Shown: positions 9,743 to 20,259, counted from the first letter of the stretch. The stretch: DNA of 64,000 nucleotides from Cenococcum geophilum 1.58 (GCA_001692895.1 KV748224.1:1-64000), one strand, 5' to 3'. Made by a program: numbers and translations. Notes: generated by a model not told the origin, from the letters alone.

Positions 9743-11690
9743 CATAGGAGTTGGGTTTTTTTCTCTTTTCCAATCAGTGAATCCGCACTGGTCCCGATCA
9801 GACAGCTTTTTGAAAATGGCTACACCTGCAAAGGACTCTGGTGAATCTGAACCACCAAGCAGAACCTGCATTGTATTGAGCCACTGTTTCAGGACTGGAT
9901 CTTTTATGCTCAATTGTTCGGCATCTGGGATTTCGTAGAGATCCTGCATGCTCTTAAAACAAGCATCCTGAACCTCGTGCGGATCAAAGACCGTCAGCTC
10001 AAACGGCTCAGGGGCAGGCGAGATGTCTCTAAGATGCTCCGCATCTGATTGCAGCCGGGGCAAACGGCCGCGTATCTGCAGCTGAGCATAGGCGGTACTC
10101 TCAAACCTAGAAACTGGAGCATAGGCATCGAAATTCAAGCACACGACCTTGCCAATCCCACCAGAGCTCACCAGATACACGATACATCTTTGGTCTTTCC
10201 ATGCCCTGAGCTCGACGTTCGAGTGACGCTGCAGCTTGGCAGGAAGGTTCAGGACCTGATGAAGTCTTTTGTTCTGCTGGGGCCAGAATGACACAGGCGA
10301 GTATCTAAAATCGTCCCTCTCGATCCAACGTCTCCATATCATGCTGTGGCGCCCCAAATCTCGCTTTACCTTTCTGTGGCACCGCCAAGAATGGGACATT
10401 TCTTCTCGAACCTGAACGCAGCTGCAGACAGTAACGACTGCCTCCGCGGCAGTTGCAAGGGCGTTCGACAAGCTCGAGTGAGCTCACGCAAGTAACATCA
10501 TACCCCCTATATTTTGAGCGCGAAAGTTTTGAGTCAGCAAGCATTTGTGGCGCGAGACCACTAGCCAACGGGTTCCAAGCGTCCATGTGTTTATGGCGAG
10601 ATGGCGAATCCGGTGTGAGCCCGTACTTTGTCTCTGGGTCTGATGAAAATGGGTCATTGGCCGGGCCAATGCGGCAGGGTTGTCGATGATGAATGAATGA
10701 ATAAATAGGCCCAATATCGCATTCAATTCATAAGCCGACCAAAATATCACGATATGAATGAATAATCGCGATATTTTAGATATAGGCAGTATCACTAGTC
10801 TTGGAATAGTGGGGGGTACTAAGTCGATAGGGCCGATGTCTCCCTAGAGGCCTCCACCCCCTTCCACCCCCCCTCTACCCCCCTAAACATTCACCAGTAG
10901 CTCTCCCCTCTAGCCTCACACAACTCGTCCTTTTACCCACGACTTTAAGCACTCCGACGGCTTAATATTTACTACCCCAAGCCTCTATATATATTCATAA
11001 TTTTATGAATATTCATTTATAAGGGCTGGCAAAATATTCAATCATTATCACTCCTTATGAATGAATATATCGTTATAAAGCAATGAATAAAAATATCATC
11101 GACAACCCTGGCAATGCGTGATCGTCGCTCCTGTAATACTTCTACCTCTTTCATCCTCAAAGTTGATTTGATGGCAGTAAGTACCGCGCTGGAGAGAGCC
11201 TTTACCGCCCTGCCACTCTGCACGACCCTCCACAATCAGGAGCTCATTATTGCGCTCGTCTACCTCCAAGCTTAGTGAATGTCAGCTATCGTTCACGGGA
11301 CCGTCGGCATGCTGACGCCTGAAGATCCGACGCGCGGCTTGGCACGTCGATGCCTGAGGGTCATCAACAGGGAACCTTATGCGATGATAGTACGATGTAT
11401 AATCCACCTCAATCACACCGAAGGCATCGCAATTAGTAAGTGTGTAGAAGAACCCATCATGAATCTTGAAGCACGCCGTTGCCCCCAGCTCCGAGCCTGC
11501 GAAGCCATGAAGTTGAATGGGCTCGCACTTTTCGGAGTGAAGGACGGATCCGTCTGGAGTCGGCAGTACAAACTTTTTTGTTTCTTCCAACGCTATACCT
11601 TGAATAATCCACTCTCGGTACTCGTGGTTGCAACTCCCCGCCAGCGTGGTTAGTTGCCCGACGTCTAGATCGTTAAGGTTTAGACGGCCA
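9644..11690 (-). pseudogene. Decayed fungal F-box-family protein gene, split by a MITE
   Basis: Two pieces on the minus strand read as one gene. The upstream piece (11690 down to about 11119) encodes LTTLAGSCNHEYREW, then FFYTLTNCDAF, VIEVDYTSYYHRIRFPV and RRQHADGPVNDS. A stop (TGA for an expected Trp) follows, and the same frame continues with HSLSLEVDERNNELLIVEGR. The family is a large group of ascomycete F-box proteins, which I recall from those C-terminal motifs. A 436-bp MITE (10675-11110) then interrupts it. The downstream piece resumes in one frame (10670 to about 10310, ending METLDREGRF) and after a frameshift in another (about 10320-9740, with SPVSFWPQQ and VCLNFDAYAPV). The last residues run into the TIR element at 8821-9742, so the natural C-terminus is unclear. 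No F-box is visible, and the 5' end is lost at 11690. The base composition is not RIP-like. Confidence 0.55.
10675..11110. mobile_element. hAT-like MITE, 436 bp
   Basis: The ends are inverted: CAGGGTTGTCGATGAT at 10675-10690 and its complement at 11095-11110. CAATGCG lies symmetrically one base outside each end (10667-10673 and 11112-11118), consistent with an 8-bp hAT-type target duplication with one mismatch. The CAGGG start also fits hAT. There is no coding capacity. The interior has GAATGAAT-type repeats near both ends and a C-rich tract at about 10853-10887. It sits in the F-box-family pseudogene. Confidence 0.75.
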
Positions 11691-12035
11691 GATTGGCCTC
11701 TTAATCAGAGCCGTCGGATTGGCCTAATTAAAAAAAGCCGGATTGCAAACGTCTACGGACGGCGGATAGGGTTGTATAGCTTAGTTTTAAACCTTTTTAG
11801 GTGTAGTTTAGGGGTAATTTAGGGGGGAAATGTGAACGCACGGACCATGCACGGACTGAAAACAACGCGAACGTGTCCTTCTACCCCTCTTTTACGCGTA
11901 TCTAGAGGTGCTAAGAGCTCTATCAGTCGGATCCAGTCCGGATTAAGACGGATAACTTCATGGACTGACTGGATTGGGCAGCTAAAATTTGGGCGATCAA
12001 TCGGGCGACGGTTAGTCTACGGACTGGCCGCTTAA
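11677..12035. repeat. Degenerate short repeats with GGCCAGTC/GGATTGG motifs
   Basis: GTTTAGACGGCCAGATTGGCC-like sequence at 11677 recurs in degenerate direct form near 12014 (GTCTACGGACTGGCCGCTTAATC). Related GGATTGG, CGGATT and ACGGCGG units lie between. The block abuts the 5' break of the F-box-family pseudogene, so it is probably an inserted small repeat. Its class is unknown. Confidence 0.4.
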
Positions 12036-12044
12036 TCGACCACG

Positions 12045-12809
12045 CTGCTCCCCGCGAACTGAGTGAGTACCATAGAACAAGAACTTATAGCATTTGTTGT
12101 CTTGCTGTTTCGAGAGCTTCAACCCACCTAGCCACAGAAATGACCCAATCTGATATCGGAAGATGAAACGATAATGCAACATTTAGTAAAAAAAAAAGCG
12201 CCTGATTTCATGACTTGGTCCGATTTTGTATACCGTCGCCATGCAGCTAGACTGAACGAGCATAGGTTGGTAGAGCTTTGCCTACTTAGCGGTTAGTCCA
12301 GAATTAGCCAGAGAAATGAATGCGATAGACTTGAATTCGAATCTCAAAAGTGGACGGCCCACAAACTGGGTGCAGACCCACTGAGCGGAGAGACGCTGAC
12401 GGAGGATTATCCCATTCAGCGGACGACTACAGACTGGGAACAAACCGAAGCATCGGACAGCCAGAAGGCTGGGAACAAACTCGCCAAGCGTAAAAACGCT
12501 GACTGAGATGGACCCAATGAGCGGGCAGCCGCTGACTCTGAGGCAAGAGCCTGAAATCGGGGTTCTCGATATTTACCAAAGTCAATATCATAAGGCTCGG
12601 GCCGGCGTTCCCAGGTTTTTCGGCTGGCTGGATGGAAACGCCTCACTCTACGATCTCAATCGGAGTCAATTGGCACAATTGGTGCAGGAAGCCCGAAACT
12701 GCCTCTGGTAAGAAAATGTAAGTGTGCGTGTACCTGGCGCTTGACAAAAAACATCTAGCCAAGCGACATCAATGCGTTTCCCTCTCACAGCTCGCATAAC
12801 GAAGATGGC
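12045..12809. other. Intergenic stretch downstream of the HET gene
   Basis: Base composition here is balanced and not RIP-like. A short open frame at 12508-12711 (plus, 67 codons) and its antisense counterpart at 12416-12646 are not recognised as a known family. Repeated CTGACT/GGACCCA-like words occur at 12370-12545. It may hold an old gene remnant, but nothing firm can be called. Confidence 0.35.
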
Positions 12810-15005
12810 TTATATGATTCGAAAGTTTGCAGCCTTTTCGCCAAACTCTGCGCCGTCGATGACGCCCCGCTTCATACGAGCCGGTACGACAGTGGGCCCA
12901 ATATGAGCGCAACGAATCGACACAGCCGCTTCGGTCTCGGTTGTCGTCCCAGTCACCTCGCTGGCGCCGGAATCATCGACCCTCCGTAACGTCATCAGCA
13001 CGGCCGAACCCTTTACCCGGCAAACCAGGTCCCCTGGCCGCGTGACGCGTGAGCCCATGCCCACGAGGCCCGATGCCGTACGGTACACAATACGGCACAT
13101 GGACGACCACGTCATGCACTCGAGGAACCCGCCGGCGGTGGTGCCTTCTGCGCGCCGCCGCAGCTCAGCCTGCGCCTCAGCCGGCACGCTGTCGAAGACC
13201 GAGCGAACAGGCAAATAGCTGTTGTCATCGTCTTCGTTAACACCGCCGGCCTCAGATAACGCGCCGCGAAGCAGCTCGTGATACTCGAGAACGTAGGCGG
13301 CAAACGATCGGTGGTGCTCCTCCAGCGTCTGGTTCAACCCTGCCTTGCTGACCGGATCATCCTTTTCCTGCGTGCCGAGCGGGAGGGCCACCGACAGTGA
13401 TTCCAGCACGGCCAGCGCGTCGCCACCGGGGCTCGCGAACGCGCTGCCTTGTTGTTCGGCAGGGTAGACCAGCTCCCACACGCGATCGAGCCAGAAGGGG
13501 TTTTGCTTTGTCCGTTCTCGCGCTAAGTGCGTGATGGGGAAGTCTGTCGTTTCCATGCGGCGCGACACGGCCGAGATCTCGTCGATCACCCAGCCTTGCA
13601 CCAGGAGGTGTGGAAGCGATGTCCCGTCCTCGCAATCAACTCCCCCCTCGAAGCTGATCTCGTCGTCCTCGGTCGCGGCCGCGGCTATCGGGTAGTCGGC
13701 TGGCGTGGTCCGGTTAATGCTATGCCAGTCAGGCACCCAGCTGGGCATCCTGGCTTCGTGCTGCGGGTCCCAATCCCACTGCTCTAAGGAAGGGTCGTCC
13801 TCGTGGTCGACGAGGCTGACGATGTATAGATTATTCGTCTTCCGGATGAAGTTGACGGCCAGTCTCGTGTATATGACCCCGCGCGTACGCGTGTAGTCAG
13901 GGTGGATTACAAGCTCGCCGCCGAGGACGGCCATCGGGTGACCGAGTAGACTAAACGCGCGGTCACGTGGGTCGGTTACGCGCAGGATGCGCGTCCAGTG
14001 CATGCCAGTCAGAAAGTCGCAGTCAGGCGTGCCGTCCTCCTTGGTGGCCCAGACCATCAGGATGTGGTGGGCGACCCACGACACCAGGCCGAGATGCGTC
14101 ACCAGCGAGGCACCGCTGTAGTCCAAGAACTCGACGAAGCGGCCCACCAGCGGCCAGTCGATAATGTCGACCTCCAAGGCCCAGTCTTCGTCCTCGGCAG
14201 TAACTCCCTGGCCAGCGGAATTCCCCTCATCAGCTTTGGCACCGTCGTCGGCGGGCTTCAGGGCCGTGATCAAGAGAGCCTCGCGGGCGAGGCCAAGCTC
14301 CTGCACGATCCACGCGCGGTGGAAGTACTCAATCTCGAAGAAGAACTTGACAGCCTCCCACTTGCGTGCTTGCTCCTCAAACCGGCGCCGGTCGTCCTCG
14401 GATAACTGAGCGAGGTCCTCGGTGGGGTCAGCCAGGTAGTCGTGGTGAAGGAGAAGGACGCGCGCGTCGCAGAGGCCGGCCTCTGGGTCTTTCATGAAGG
14501 CGTGTATGAAGTGGATGGCGTCCTGCATGTGCCGGCGACCCTCTTCGCCCTCTTCCCAGCCGAGCCACGAAAGGACACGGCGCGCGCCGGCGTAGATGAA
14601 CGACATGAGTTCGACCTGCGAGATGCGCTCTTGCAGGTCCTCCTGGTTGATGCACACGGCGTCGGCCCACAGCCGCCGCACTGGTTGTCTTCGCGCCGGT
14701 GCCGTGCCCGCATCTGGCTCGTCGCTGCTCCCAGCAACTGGTCGGTGTCGGAAGGCCGTCAGCGCCCCGTGCAGGTTCTCTGTTATGGAGAGCGTCGCTC
14801 CGTCTATGATGATGTCGCGCCGCTTTCGCTGGTTGCCCCAGACGTACGATATGGCCTCGTACGGCTCCGCGTCCATTGCCTGCGGCACCAGCCGCCCGAC
14901 GATGGGGTCCGAGAACTCGCCGGCCTCAAGCTCAAAGACGCGGGTGAACTTAGGGGCGAGAGGGCGATAGAAATTAGGGAAGGGACGAGGGCCCGGGTCG
15001 TTCAT
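12810..15005 (-). CDS. HET-domain (heterokaryon incompatibility) protein
   Basis: An intact 731-codon frame without introns. The HET domain (Pfam family HET) starts near residue 50 with YEAISYVWGN, followed by RRLWADAVCINQEDLQERISQV (about 110-135) and FIYAGARRVLSWLG. A second conserved part, RAWIVQELGLAREALLI, lies near residue 230. TDPRDRAFSLLGH and MPSWVPDW follow, and the C-terminal third has the usual RPGDLVC block. In filamentous ascomycetes such proteins trigger growth arrest or cell death when incompatible hyphae fuse, though most family members have no assigned partner. The Met at 15005 is 48 residues before the domain, as is normal. No signal peptide or NACHT/WD40 module is present. 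It has no RIP stops, unlike the flanking repeats. The specific allele family is not identifiable. Confidence 0.93.
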   Translation of the reverse strand: MNDPGPRPFPNFYRPLAPKFTRVFELEAGEFSDPIVGRLVPQAMDAEPYEAISYVWGNQRKRRDIIIDGATLSITENLHGALTAFRHRPVAGSSDEPDAGTAPARRQPVRRLWADAVCINQEDLQERISQVELMSFIYAGARRVLSWLGWEEGEEGRRHMQDAIHFIHAFMKDPEAGLCDARVLLLHHDYLADPTEDLAQLSEDDRRRFEEQARKWEAVKFFFEIEYFHRAWIVQELGLAREALLITALKPADDGAKADEGNSAGQGVTAEDEDWALEVDIIDWPLVGRFVEFLDYSGASLVTHLGLVSWVAHHILMVWATKEDGTPDCDFLTGMHWTRILRVTDPRDRAFSLLGHPMAVLGGELVIHPDYTRTRGVIYTRLAVNFIRKTNNLYIVSLVDHEDDPSLEQWDWDPQHEARMPSWVPDWHSINRTTPADYPIAAAATEDDEISFEGGVDCEDGTSLPHLLVQGWVIDEISAVSRRMETTDFPITHLARERTKQNPFWLDRVWELVYPAEQQGSAFASPGGDALAVLESLSVALPLGTQEKDDPVSKAGLNQTLEEHHRSFAAYVLEYHELLRGALSEAGGVNEDDDNSYLPVRSVFDSVPAEAQAELRRRAEGTTAGGFLECMTWSSMCRIVYRTASGLVGMGSRVTRPGDLVCRVKGSAVLMTLRRVDDSGASEVTGTTTETEAAVSIRCAHIGPTVVPARMKRGVIDGAEFGEKAANFRII

Positions 15006-15162
15006 GCTGATCCAGGGTACGGGTAATGGAGATCTTAGCGTAAAGTGGTATGTCCAAGAAGAACCTAAATGGCGATGGATTGTGTTGAAATGAACGACTA
15101 AGGGGAGTCAAAAGTAAGATAGAAGGTTGAATTCTTGATATTTGGAAGGGTAAGAAGCTCGT

Positions 15163-15170
15163 ATTATATA
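15163..15170 (-). promoter_or_regulatory. Possible TATA box of the HET gene
   Basis: On the minus strand this reads TATATAAT, about 160 bases upstream of the start codon at 15005. Position and sequence fit a core promoter. No other evidence supports it. Confidence 0.3.
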
Positions 15171-15182
15171 CAACAATAATTA

Positions 15183-15223
15183 GGTGGCTGGTAACAGCCA
15201 CCCTATATTGGGCCCAGCCACCC
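15183..15223. repeat. GGTGGCTG inverted repeats upstream of the HET gene
   Basis: GGTGGCTG-GTAA-CAGCCACC is a perfect 8-bp hairpin at 15183-15202. A third CAGCCACCC lies at 15215-15223. It may be one end of an old TIR element next to the Fot1-type insertion, because 15181-15306 shows no gene. The companion end was not found. Confidence 0.45.
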
Positions 15224-15306
15224 AATTCTCAACAGATTGTCGGAGGGTTTCACGTCTTGAAGTGGGGGGTTTTGGACCAGCGACACCGTGCCAAGCCTGA
15301 TAACAT

Positions 15307-17385
15307 AGTAGGCGCACGGATTCACCTGGCGCACGCGGAACGCTAAAACACCAAAATTTTCGCCACGCCACAACTCCACCAAAATGCCACCTAAAGGAGA
15401 TATTAATGCAGCATTAGAAGCGCTGAAGCTAGCGGATTCGATTGATTATACTGCGACCGCGAAAAAATTCGGGGTTAATCGCTCAACGCTAAGTAAACGA
15501 CACCGCGGCGTTCAGGGTTCCTGTGAAGCCAAAGCCGAAAAATCCAGAAATCTCAACAACACGCAAGAGGATAAGCTTATAGCTTATATCGGGAAGCTTT
15601 ATAGCAAAGGTCTACCACCTACGCATGCAATAGTACGAAATTTCGCAGAGGAAATTGCTCAGAAACCCATAGGATCAAGCTGGGTTTCTCGATTTCTCAA
15701 GCGTCACGACGACCAGCTTCTCACCCACTGGACCGCCAGCGTCGACAGCAAGCGCTTCAGGGCTGATTCGGCCTTCCGCTATAGCTTATACTTTGAGCTT
15801 ATGCGCAGAAAAATCGACGAATACGCTATCGATGGGCGGCATATCTACAATATGGGTGAGAAGGGCTTTATAGTTGGAATCCTCTCTAAGCAGCGGCGCA
15901 TCTTCACACAAGAACAGTCGAGCTTAGGAAAGCTTCGAGGCTTCGTACAGAGCGGAAATCGCGAGTGGGTCACTATTATTGCAGCTATTTGCGCCGACGG
16001 CACTGCCTTGAGTCCCTCGCTAATCTATAAGTTAACCTCTAGGCAACTTCAGGACAGGATTTCGATCTAGAAAACCACTCAGTCTTCTTTAGCGCATCTC
16101 TAAATGGCTAGACGAGCAATAATATCGGCTTTGCGTGGCTTAAACAAGTGTTTGATCGCGAGACGAAGCAGAAAGCTCGAACGAGCTTACCGCTTGCTCA
16201 TCCTTGATAGCCACGGCTCTCATGTTTCGATGAAGTTTATTAAGTATTGCGATCAGAACAAGATCCTTCTCGCAGTTTTTCCGCCTCATTCGACCCACAG
16301 CTTGCAGCCGCTGGATGTAGTGATGTTCTCTCCACTCGCAGCGGCGTACTCGAAGCAGCTTGCTAACTATATAGAAAAAACTCAAGGCCTCACCTCTATC
16401 GCGAAGCGCGACTTCTACCGCCTCTTCAGCGCCGCCTAGGCGCTCTCATTCACCGAAAAGAACATCAGAAAGGCCTTCGAAGCCACCAGGCTCGTGCCGT
16501 TCGACCCACAGGCAGTACTATCGCGCTTCGCCCGCAAAACTCGCTCACGACCCGGCTCAAGCGGCAGCGGAAAATCAGCGATCAGCGCATCAGATTGGAC
16601 AGAAATTCGGCGTCTTTTGAAGCAAGTAGTGGCCGATACTTTCGACGAACATGCTAAGAAGCTCACCCACACGATACACGTCATGTCGGTAAGGAACCAG
16701 CTTCTCCAACACGAAAATAAGCAACTACAAGAGGCTCTCAATGAAGAGAGAGGGCGCAAGCACGAGGGCAAGGCACTATCGCTGCTGCCGGCACCGCCAA
16801 ATGATGGCGGAGCCATGTGCTGGAGTCCCTCCGAGGTGGCCGAAGCGCGCGAGCTCCAAGCACAAAAGCAGCTCGAAGAAGAGCGCTTACAACACCAGAA
16901 ACTTAAGGCAACTCGCCAGCGAGATGAGAACAAGCTCCAACGTGAGCTAGCGGCTAAGCAGAAGCGCGAGGAGAAGCAGCGCGACGCTGAGGTTGCCGCC
17001 GCCAACAAGGCCACCAAGGCAGCTCAGCGCGAGGAGAATAAGGTGGCAAAGCAAGTCGAGAAACAGCTCCAAAATGACATGAGCTACCCCAAAAAAGCCA
17101 ATCGCAAACCCTCCAAACCTCCACGCACAAAAACGATCAAAATTAATCAAGTACTGGAGGAGGAGCTGGCGGAGGAGCCATCGGCCGCCTCGACAGTGAC
17201 AACACGCCTGGGCCGCTCTGTCAAACTTCAAAAAAAATTCAGATAGCGCATCTTCTTCTCCATACATCAAAGCCCAATACACCACAAAATTACAGCTATA
17301 CAGCAATTTTTGATCGCGATAGCGCTTCATTTGTGGGGTGGAAAAATGTTGTTCCGCGTACGCCAGGTGAATCCGTGCGCCTACT
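15307..17385 (+). mobile_element. Fot1/pogo-type DNA transposon, 2079 bp
   Basis: Near-perfect 35-bp terminal inverted repeats start AGTAGGCGCACGGATTCACC (15307-15341 and, inverted, 17351-17385) with one mismatch. Length and single transposase frame are typical of Fot1-like members of the Tc1/mariner group. The expected TA target duplication is not clean (flanks AT and GA). The element lies between the HET and methyltransferase genes and has little RIP damage, which suggests low copy number or recent arrival. Confidence 0.88.
15384..17246 (+). pseudogene. Fot1/pogo transposase (DDE_1), broken
   Basis: The N-terminal helix-turn-helix (residues 1-50, with TATAKKFGVNRSTLSKR) is followed by a CENPB-type HTH ending at SSWVSRFLKRH. 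The DDE catalytic core follows. The first Asp motif reads IYNMGEKGF, where the family has NMDEKG, so the Asp is Gly. The second reads LLILDSHGSH, and HSLQPLDVVMF follows. The frame stops at 16068-16070. From about 16050 to 16190 the conserved residues (SVFFSASLNG, FAWLKQVFDRE) lie in another frame, then return to the first frame. TAG codons at 16109 and 16437 replace expected Trp. The C-terminal quarter (from about 16650) is a Lys/Glu/Gln-rich probable coiled coil. It is inactive: two compensating indels, several stops and a lost catalytic Asp. Confidence 0.9.
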
Positions 17386-17681
17386 GATAAGATATGTTAT
17401 CCCCCACACGCGCCAGCGGCGACTGCGGTACTGTACCTTGCGGTTTCCGACCGTTGGGATCCGTCACTTTTCGCGTCGCCGTGTTCACGCAGCCTAGAGG
17501 CCACCTACGATAGATACAACGCAGGTGAAAATCGTTTTGCGCTGCTTCCGTTGTGCTCAGCGGGCATTAAGGGTGCCAGCTCAGCCGAGGCTAATTGCTC
17601 CTGAACACCCCGGCCTGAAAACACACACACACATACCGCCACATCATAGCATTTCTCCGAAACTTCTTCCAGATCCGCACC
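17386..17681 (+). promoter_or_regulatory. Upstream region of the methyltransferase gene
   Basis: 296 bp between the Fot1-type element and the methyltransferase start. It contains a short CA repeat (about 17621-17633) and GC-rich sequence. No clear TATA box or CCAAT box was found. The transposon sits within the likely promoter, so it may affect expression. Confidence 0.4.
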
Positions 17682-18611
17682 ATGACAGACCCACATGACC
17701 GGGATCGAGATTTCCATCCTCGCATAGAAGAAATACCAGAAAGGCAAGGTTCAGATCCCTGCTGTCACAGCCTCCAAACTCACATGTCAAACAGACTAGA
17801 TGAGCAACACGTCTTCACCACTAAAACGCTCGGGTTTCTCATTCACCCCAACATCCCGATTACCTCGCCCACTGCCAAGATTGCAGACATAGGTGCCGGT
17901 TCTGGGGTCTGGCTTCTCGACGTCGCCAAAAGCCTGCCGTCAACATGCCAATTCACCGGCTTTGACCTCACGTCGTCCGCTTTTCCTCCACCGGAGACCT
18001 GGCCGTCAAACGTGTCGTTCAAGATCCACGACATGTTCCTCCCCTTTCCAGCCTCGGAGGTAGGAACCTATGATGTGGTTGCCGTCCGCTTCACCAGCAG
18101 CGTGGCCGCGCGGGCGGAATGGGCTCGTTCCATCGCGAACCTGATGACGTTGTTGAACCCGGGCGGCTGGCTGCAGTGGATCGATTCATGCAATTTTGGG
18201 CTTTACAATTCCGCGGCTGGCACGTCCCGCGCCGCGTGCCAGGAGATCTACGACGGCCTGGACCTATTTCGCCGCAAGGTCGACCCTGTGATCGGCCTCA
18301 TGATGCGAGAGCCGAAGAATCTGAGGAGGGAAGACGTGTTCCGAGAACTTGGCTTGATCGATGTGCACGAAGACGTCTTTTCGTCGGACAGATTGCAGGA
18401 TTTGGAGGCGAAGGCAAGGGATAAGGGGACCCGGAATATCATTGTTTGCTTCCTGGGATGTTTGGAGGGGTTGGTGGCGGTTGAGGGCAGTGGATGGACG
18501 AACCAGAGGATCGAGAGGCTGAAGGAGGAGGCGATGAGGGAGATTGATAACGGGGTTTATCATACACTCGATCAGGTGTGTATTGTTGGGAGAAAATCGG
18601 GTGGGGCTTGA
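17682..18611 (+). CDS. SAM-dependent class I methyltransferase
   Basis: An intact 309-codon frame. Motif I is IADIGAGSGVWLLDVAK at residues 67-83, the S-adenosylmethionine-binding glycine loop. The acidic residue ending strand beta-2 is in FTGFDLTSS (about 95-103). YDVVAVRFTS and LNPGGWLQWID (about 160-170) are the later Rossmann motifs. The sequence before motif I, RLDEQHVFTTKTLGFLIHP, is typical of fungal methyltransferases of the UMTA/LaeA-like type, many linked to secondary metabolism. The substrate cannot be read from sequence, and no biosynthetic partner gene is next to it. Met 17682 gives the usual length and N-terminus. There are no RIP stops. It is the last gene before the repeat nest. 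Confidence 0.92.
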   Translation: MTDPHDRDRDFHPRIEEIPERQGSDPCCHSLQTHMSNRLDEQHVFTTKTLGFLIHPNIPITSPTAKIADIGAGSGVWLLDVAKSLPSTCQFTGFDLTSSAFPPPETWPSNVSFKIHDMFLPFPASEVGTYDVVAVRFTSSVAARAEWARSIANLMTLLNPGGWLQWIDSCNFGLYNSAAGTSRAACQEIYDGLDLFRRKVDPVIGLMMREPKNLRREDVFRELGLIDVHEDVFSSDRLQDLEAKARDKGTRNIIVCFLGCLEGLVAVEGSGWTNQRIERLKEEAMREIDNGVYHTLDQVCIVGRKSGGA

Positions 18612-19030
18612 TTGGTATATCGCACCTGTGCCAATGAAAAACAGTCTGACTGGCGGAATCAACTCATCCGGAACCCCCGTGTATTCAAGGACGCGTATCC
18701 ATATCATCAAAGGGAAACCAAGAAATTAGTACTTAAATACGTCAAAAGAAACAGCTATGACCATATCCTACGCATTTGCAGTGCATGCCCTTGGAAACGT
18801 GCTTCGTGCCCTAGCTTCAGACAGCGCAGCATATCCTCTAGCCGCTTATCTTCCTCGATTTGAGATGTTTTCAACGGAAATGCTTGCTTAGATTGCTAGT
18901 AATGTCGAATGTACTCAAAGATCATGGTTAATGTCAACGCAATGTCATGTGGAGCAGCGGCCAATTCAAGGCTTTTGGGCAACAGATCCCCTGGTGCAAC
19001 TGCTACCGGAAGAGGTGGCCAATACCCTAT
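18612..19030. other. 3' flank of the methyltransferase gene
   Basis: GC-balanced, non-RIP sequence up to the abrupt change to AT-rich repeat DNA at about 19035. No gene or repeat is recognised. Short open frames here look like chance. Confidence 0.5.
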
Positions 19031-19039
19031 GTCACTTAA

Positions 19040-19340
19040 ATTTTTTATAAAATATTAGATTTATAAAATAACTAAAAATAGAATTAAAGCTAAAAATGGA
19101 ACTGCTTTTTTCCCGTAAGGCTTTTTATCTTTAAAGATTTTTTCCTTTAAAGATTTTCTCCCTTAAGGGATTTTTCCTTTGGGGTTTATTTCCTTATAGC
19201 TTTATTCTTTTAAGACTTTTTTCTCTTAGGGCTTTATTTCCCTAGGGCTTTATTACTTTAGGGTTTCTTTCCCTTAGATTTCCCTTCCCTTTAGTCTCTA
19301 AGCTTACTTAAATCTACTTTTATATATAGGGTAAACTAAA
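19040..19340. repeat. Degenerate CTTTAAAGATTTTTYC repeats
   Basis: About ten loosely conserved 20-24-bp units (CCTTTAAAGATTTT, CCCTTAAGGGATTTTT, CCCTAGGGCTTTATT). They occupy the position that follows gag in the related copy, where a different low-complexity tract lies (41200-41500). Confidence 0.55.
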
Positions 19341-20259
19341 AATATATATTATACTTTTTTTTGTTAATACTGCTAAGAATATTAGTATAATATCTCCTTT
19401 TATTTTATAAAGCAATGGATATTATATCTAATAGTATTATAATTTCTATTACTAAGCCTTACTTTATAGCGGTCTCGGTCTCTACTTCTATTATAATTTT
19501 TTTTAAGATTTATACGCTCTTAGTAAGCTGCCTTTATTACCTTATTATCGCTAAATATTTTACTTATATTAAACTCGTTATCTTTAATATCTAATTTATA
19601 TAATAGTTTATTAGTTCCTTTAAACTTTAATATTTTTAGCTTTTATAGCTAATAGCTTACGCTATACTTAGCGTTCTTATAAATTTAGTATGCATTATTA
19701 TAATAAAATATAAAACTCTTAATTAAATACTCTTTTATTCCTTATAGTATATTATTATCCCTTTATACATATATATCGTCTACTAGTCTTATTCCCTTTA
19801 CTATATAGTAACTCTAACTACCTCTATAGTCTTTAGTAAAATAACTCTATTTTTTATAATTTATATAAGCTCCTTTTTTTAAACCATTTTTCTTGCTATA
19901 GAGTCTGCCTAAATATTTTCTGCTATTAAGATTCCTAATTTAGCCTCTACTCTTTAAACCTTTAATTACTTAATTCTTATTCTTTAGGTTTCTATAGTTT
20001 CCTTATCTATCTCTTATAGGTTTCTTTAGTACCACTTAGGTCTATTAGCTTTACAGTATACTATAGTTTTTAGTTTTAACTTTATTATTGCATATTCTAT
20101 ACCTTATATAACTATAAAACTCTATCCTAACCCTTTTTAGTCTGTTTTCTTTAATAGATCCTATTATTAATCTTAATTACTTAATTAATTAGTTCCCTAA
20201 AAGTATCCGCATTTTCTATTAGGATAATTACGCCCTAGACTTTTACCTTAAGTTCTTAC

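Noticed and set aside
9624..10291. Plus-strand frames opposite the F-box-family pseudogene
   Set aside because: Shadows of the minus-strand gene pieces and of the TIR element end.
12258..12350. tRNA-like A box (TAGGTTGGTAGAGC) and B box (AATTCGAATC)
   Set aside because: The spacing is too long, no cloverleaf stems pair, and there is no repeat copy to support a SINE.
14442..15026. 194-codon plus-strand frame
   Set aside because: Antisense of the HET gene; high GC keeps the opposite frame open. No recognisable domain.
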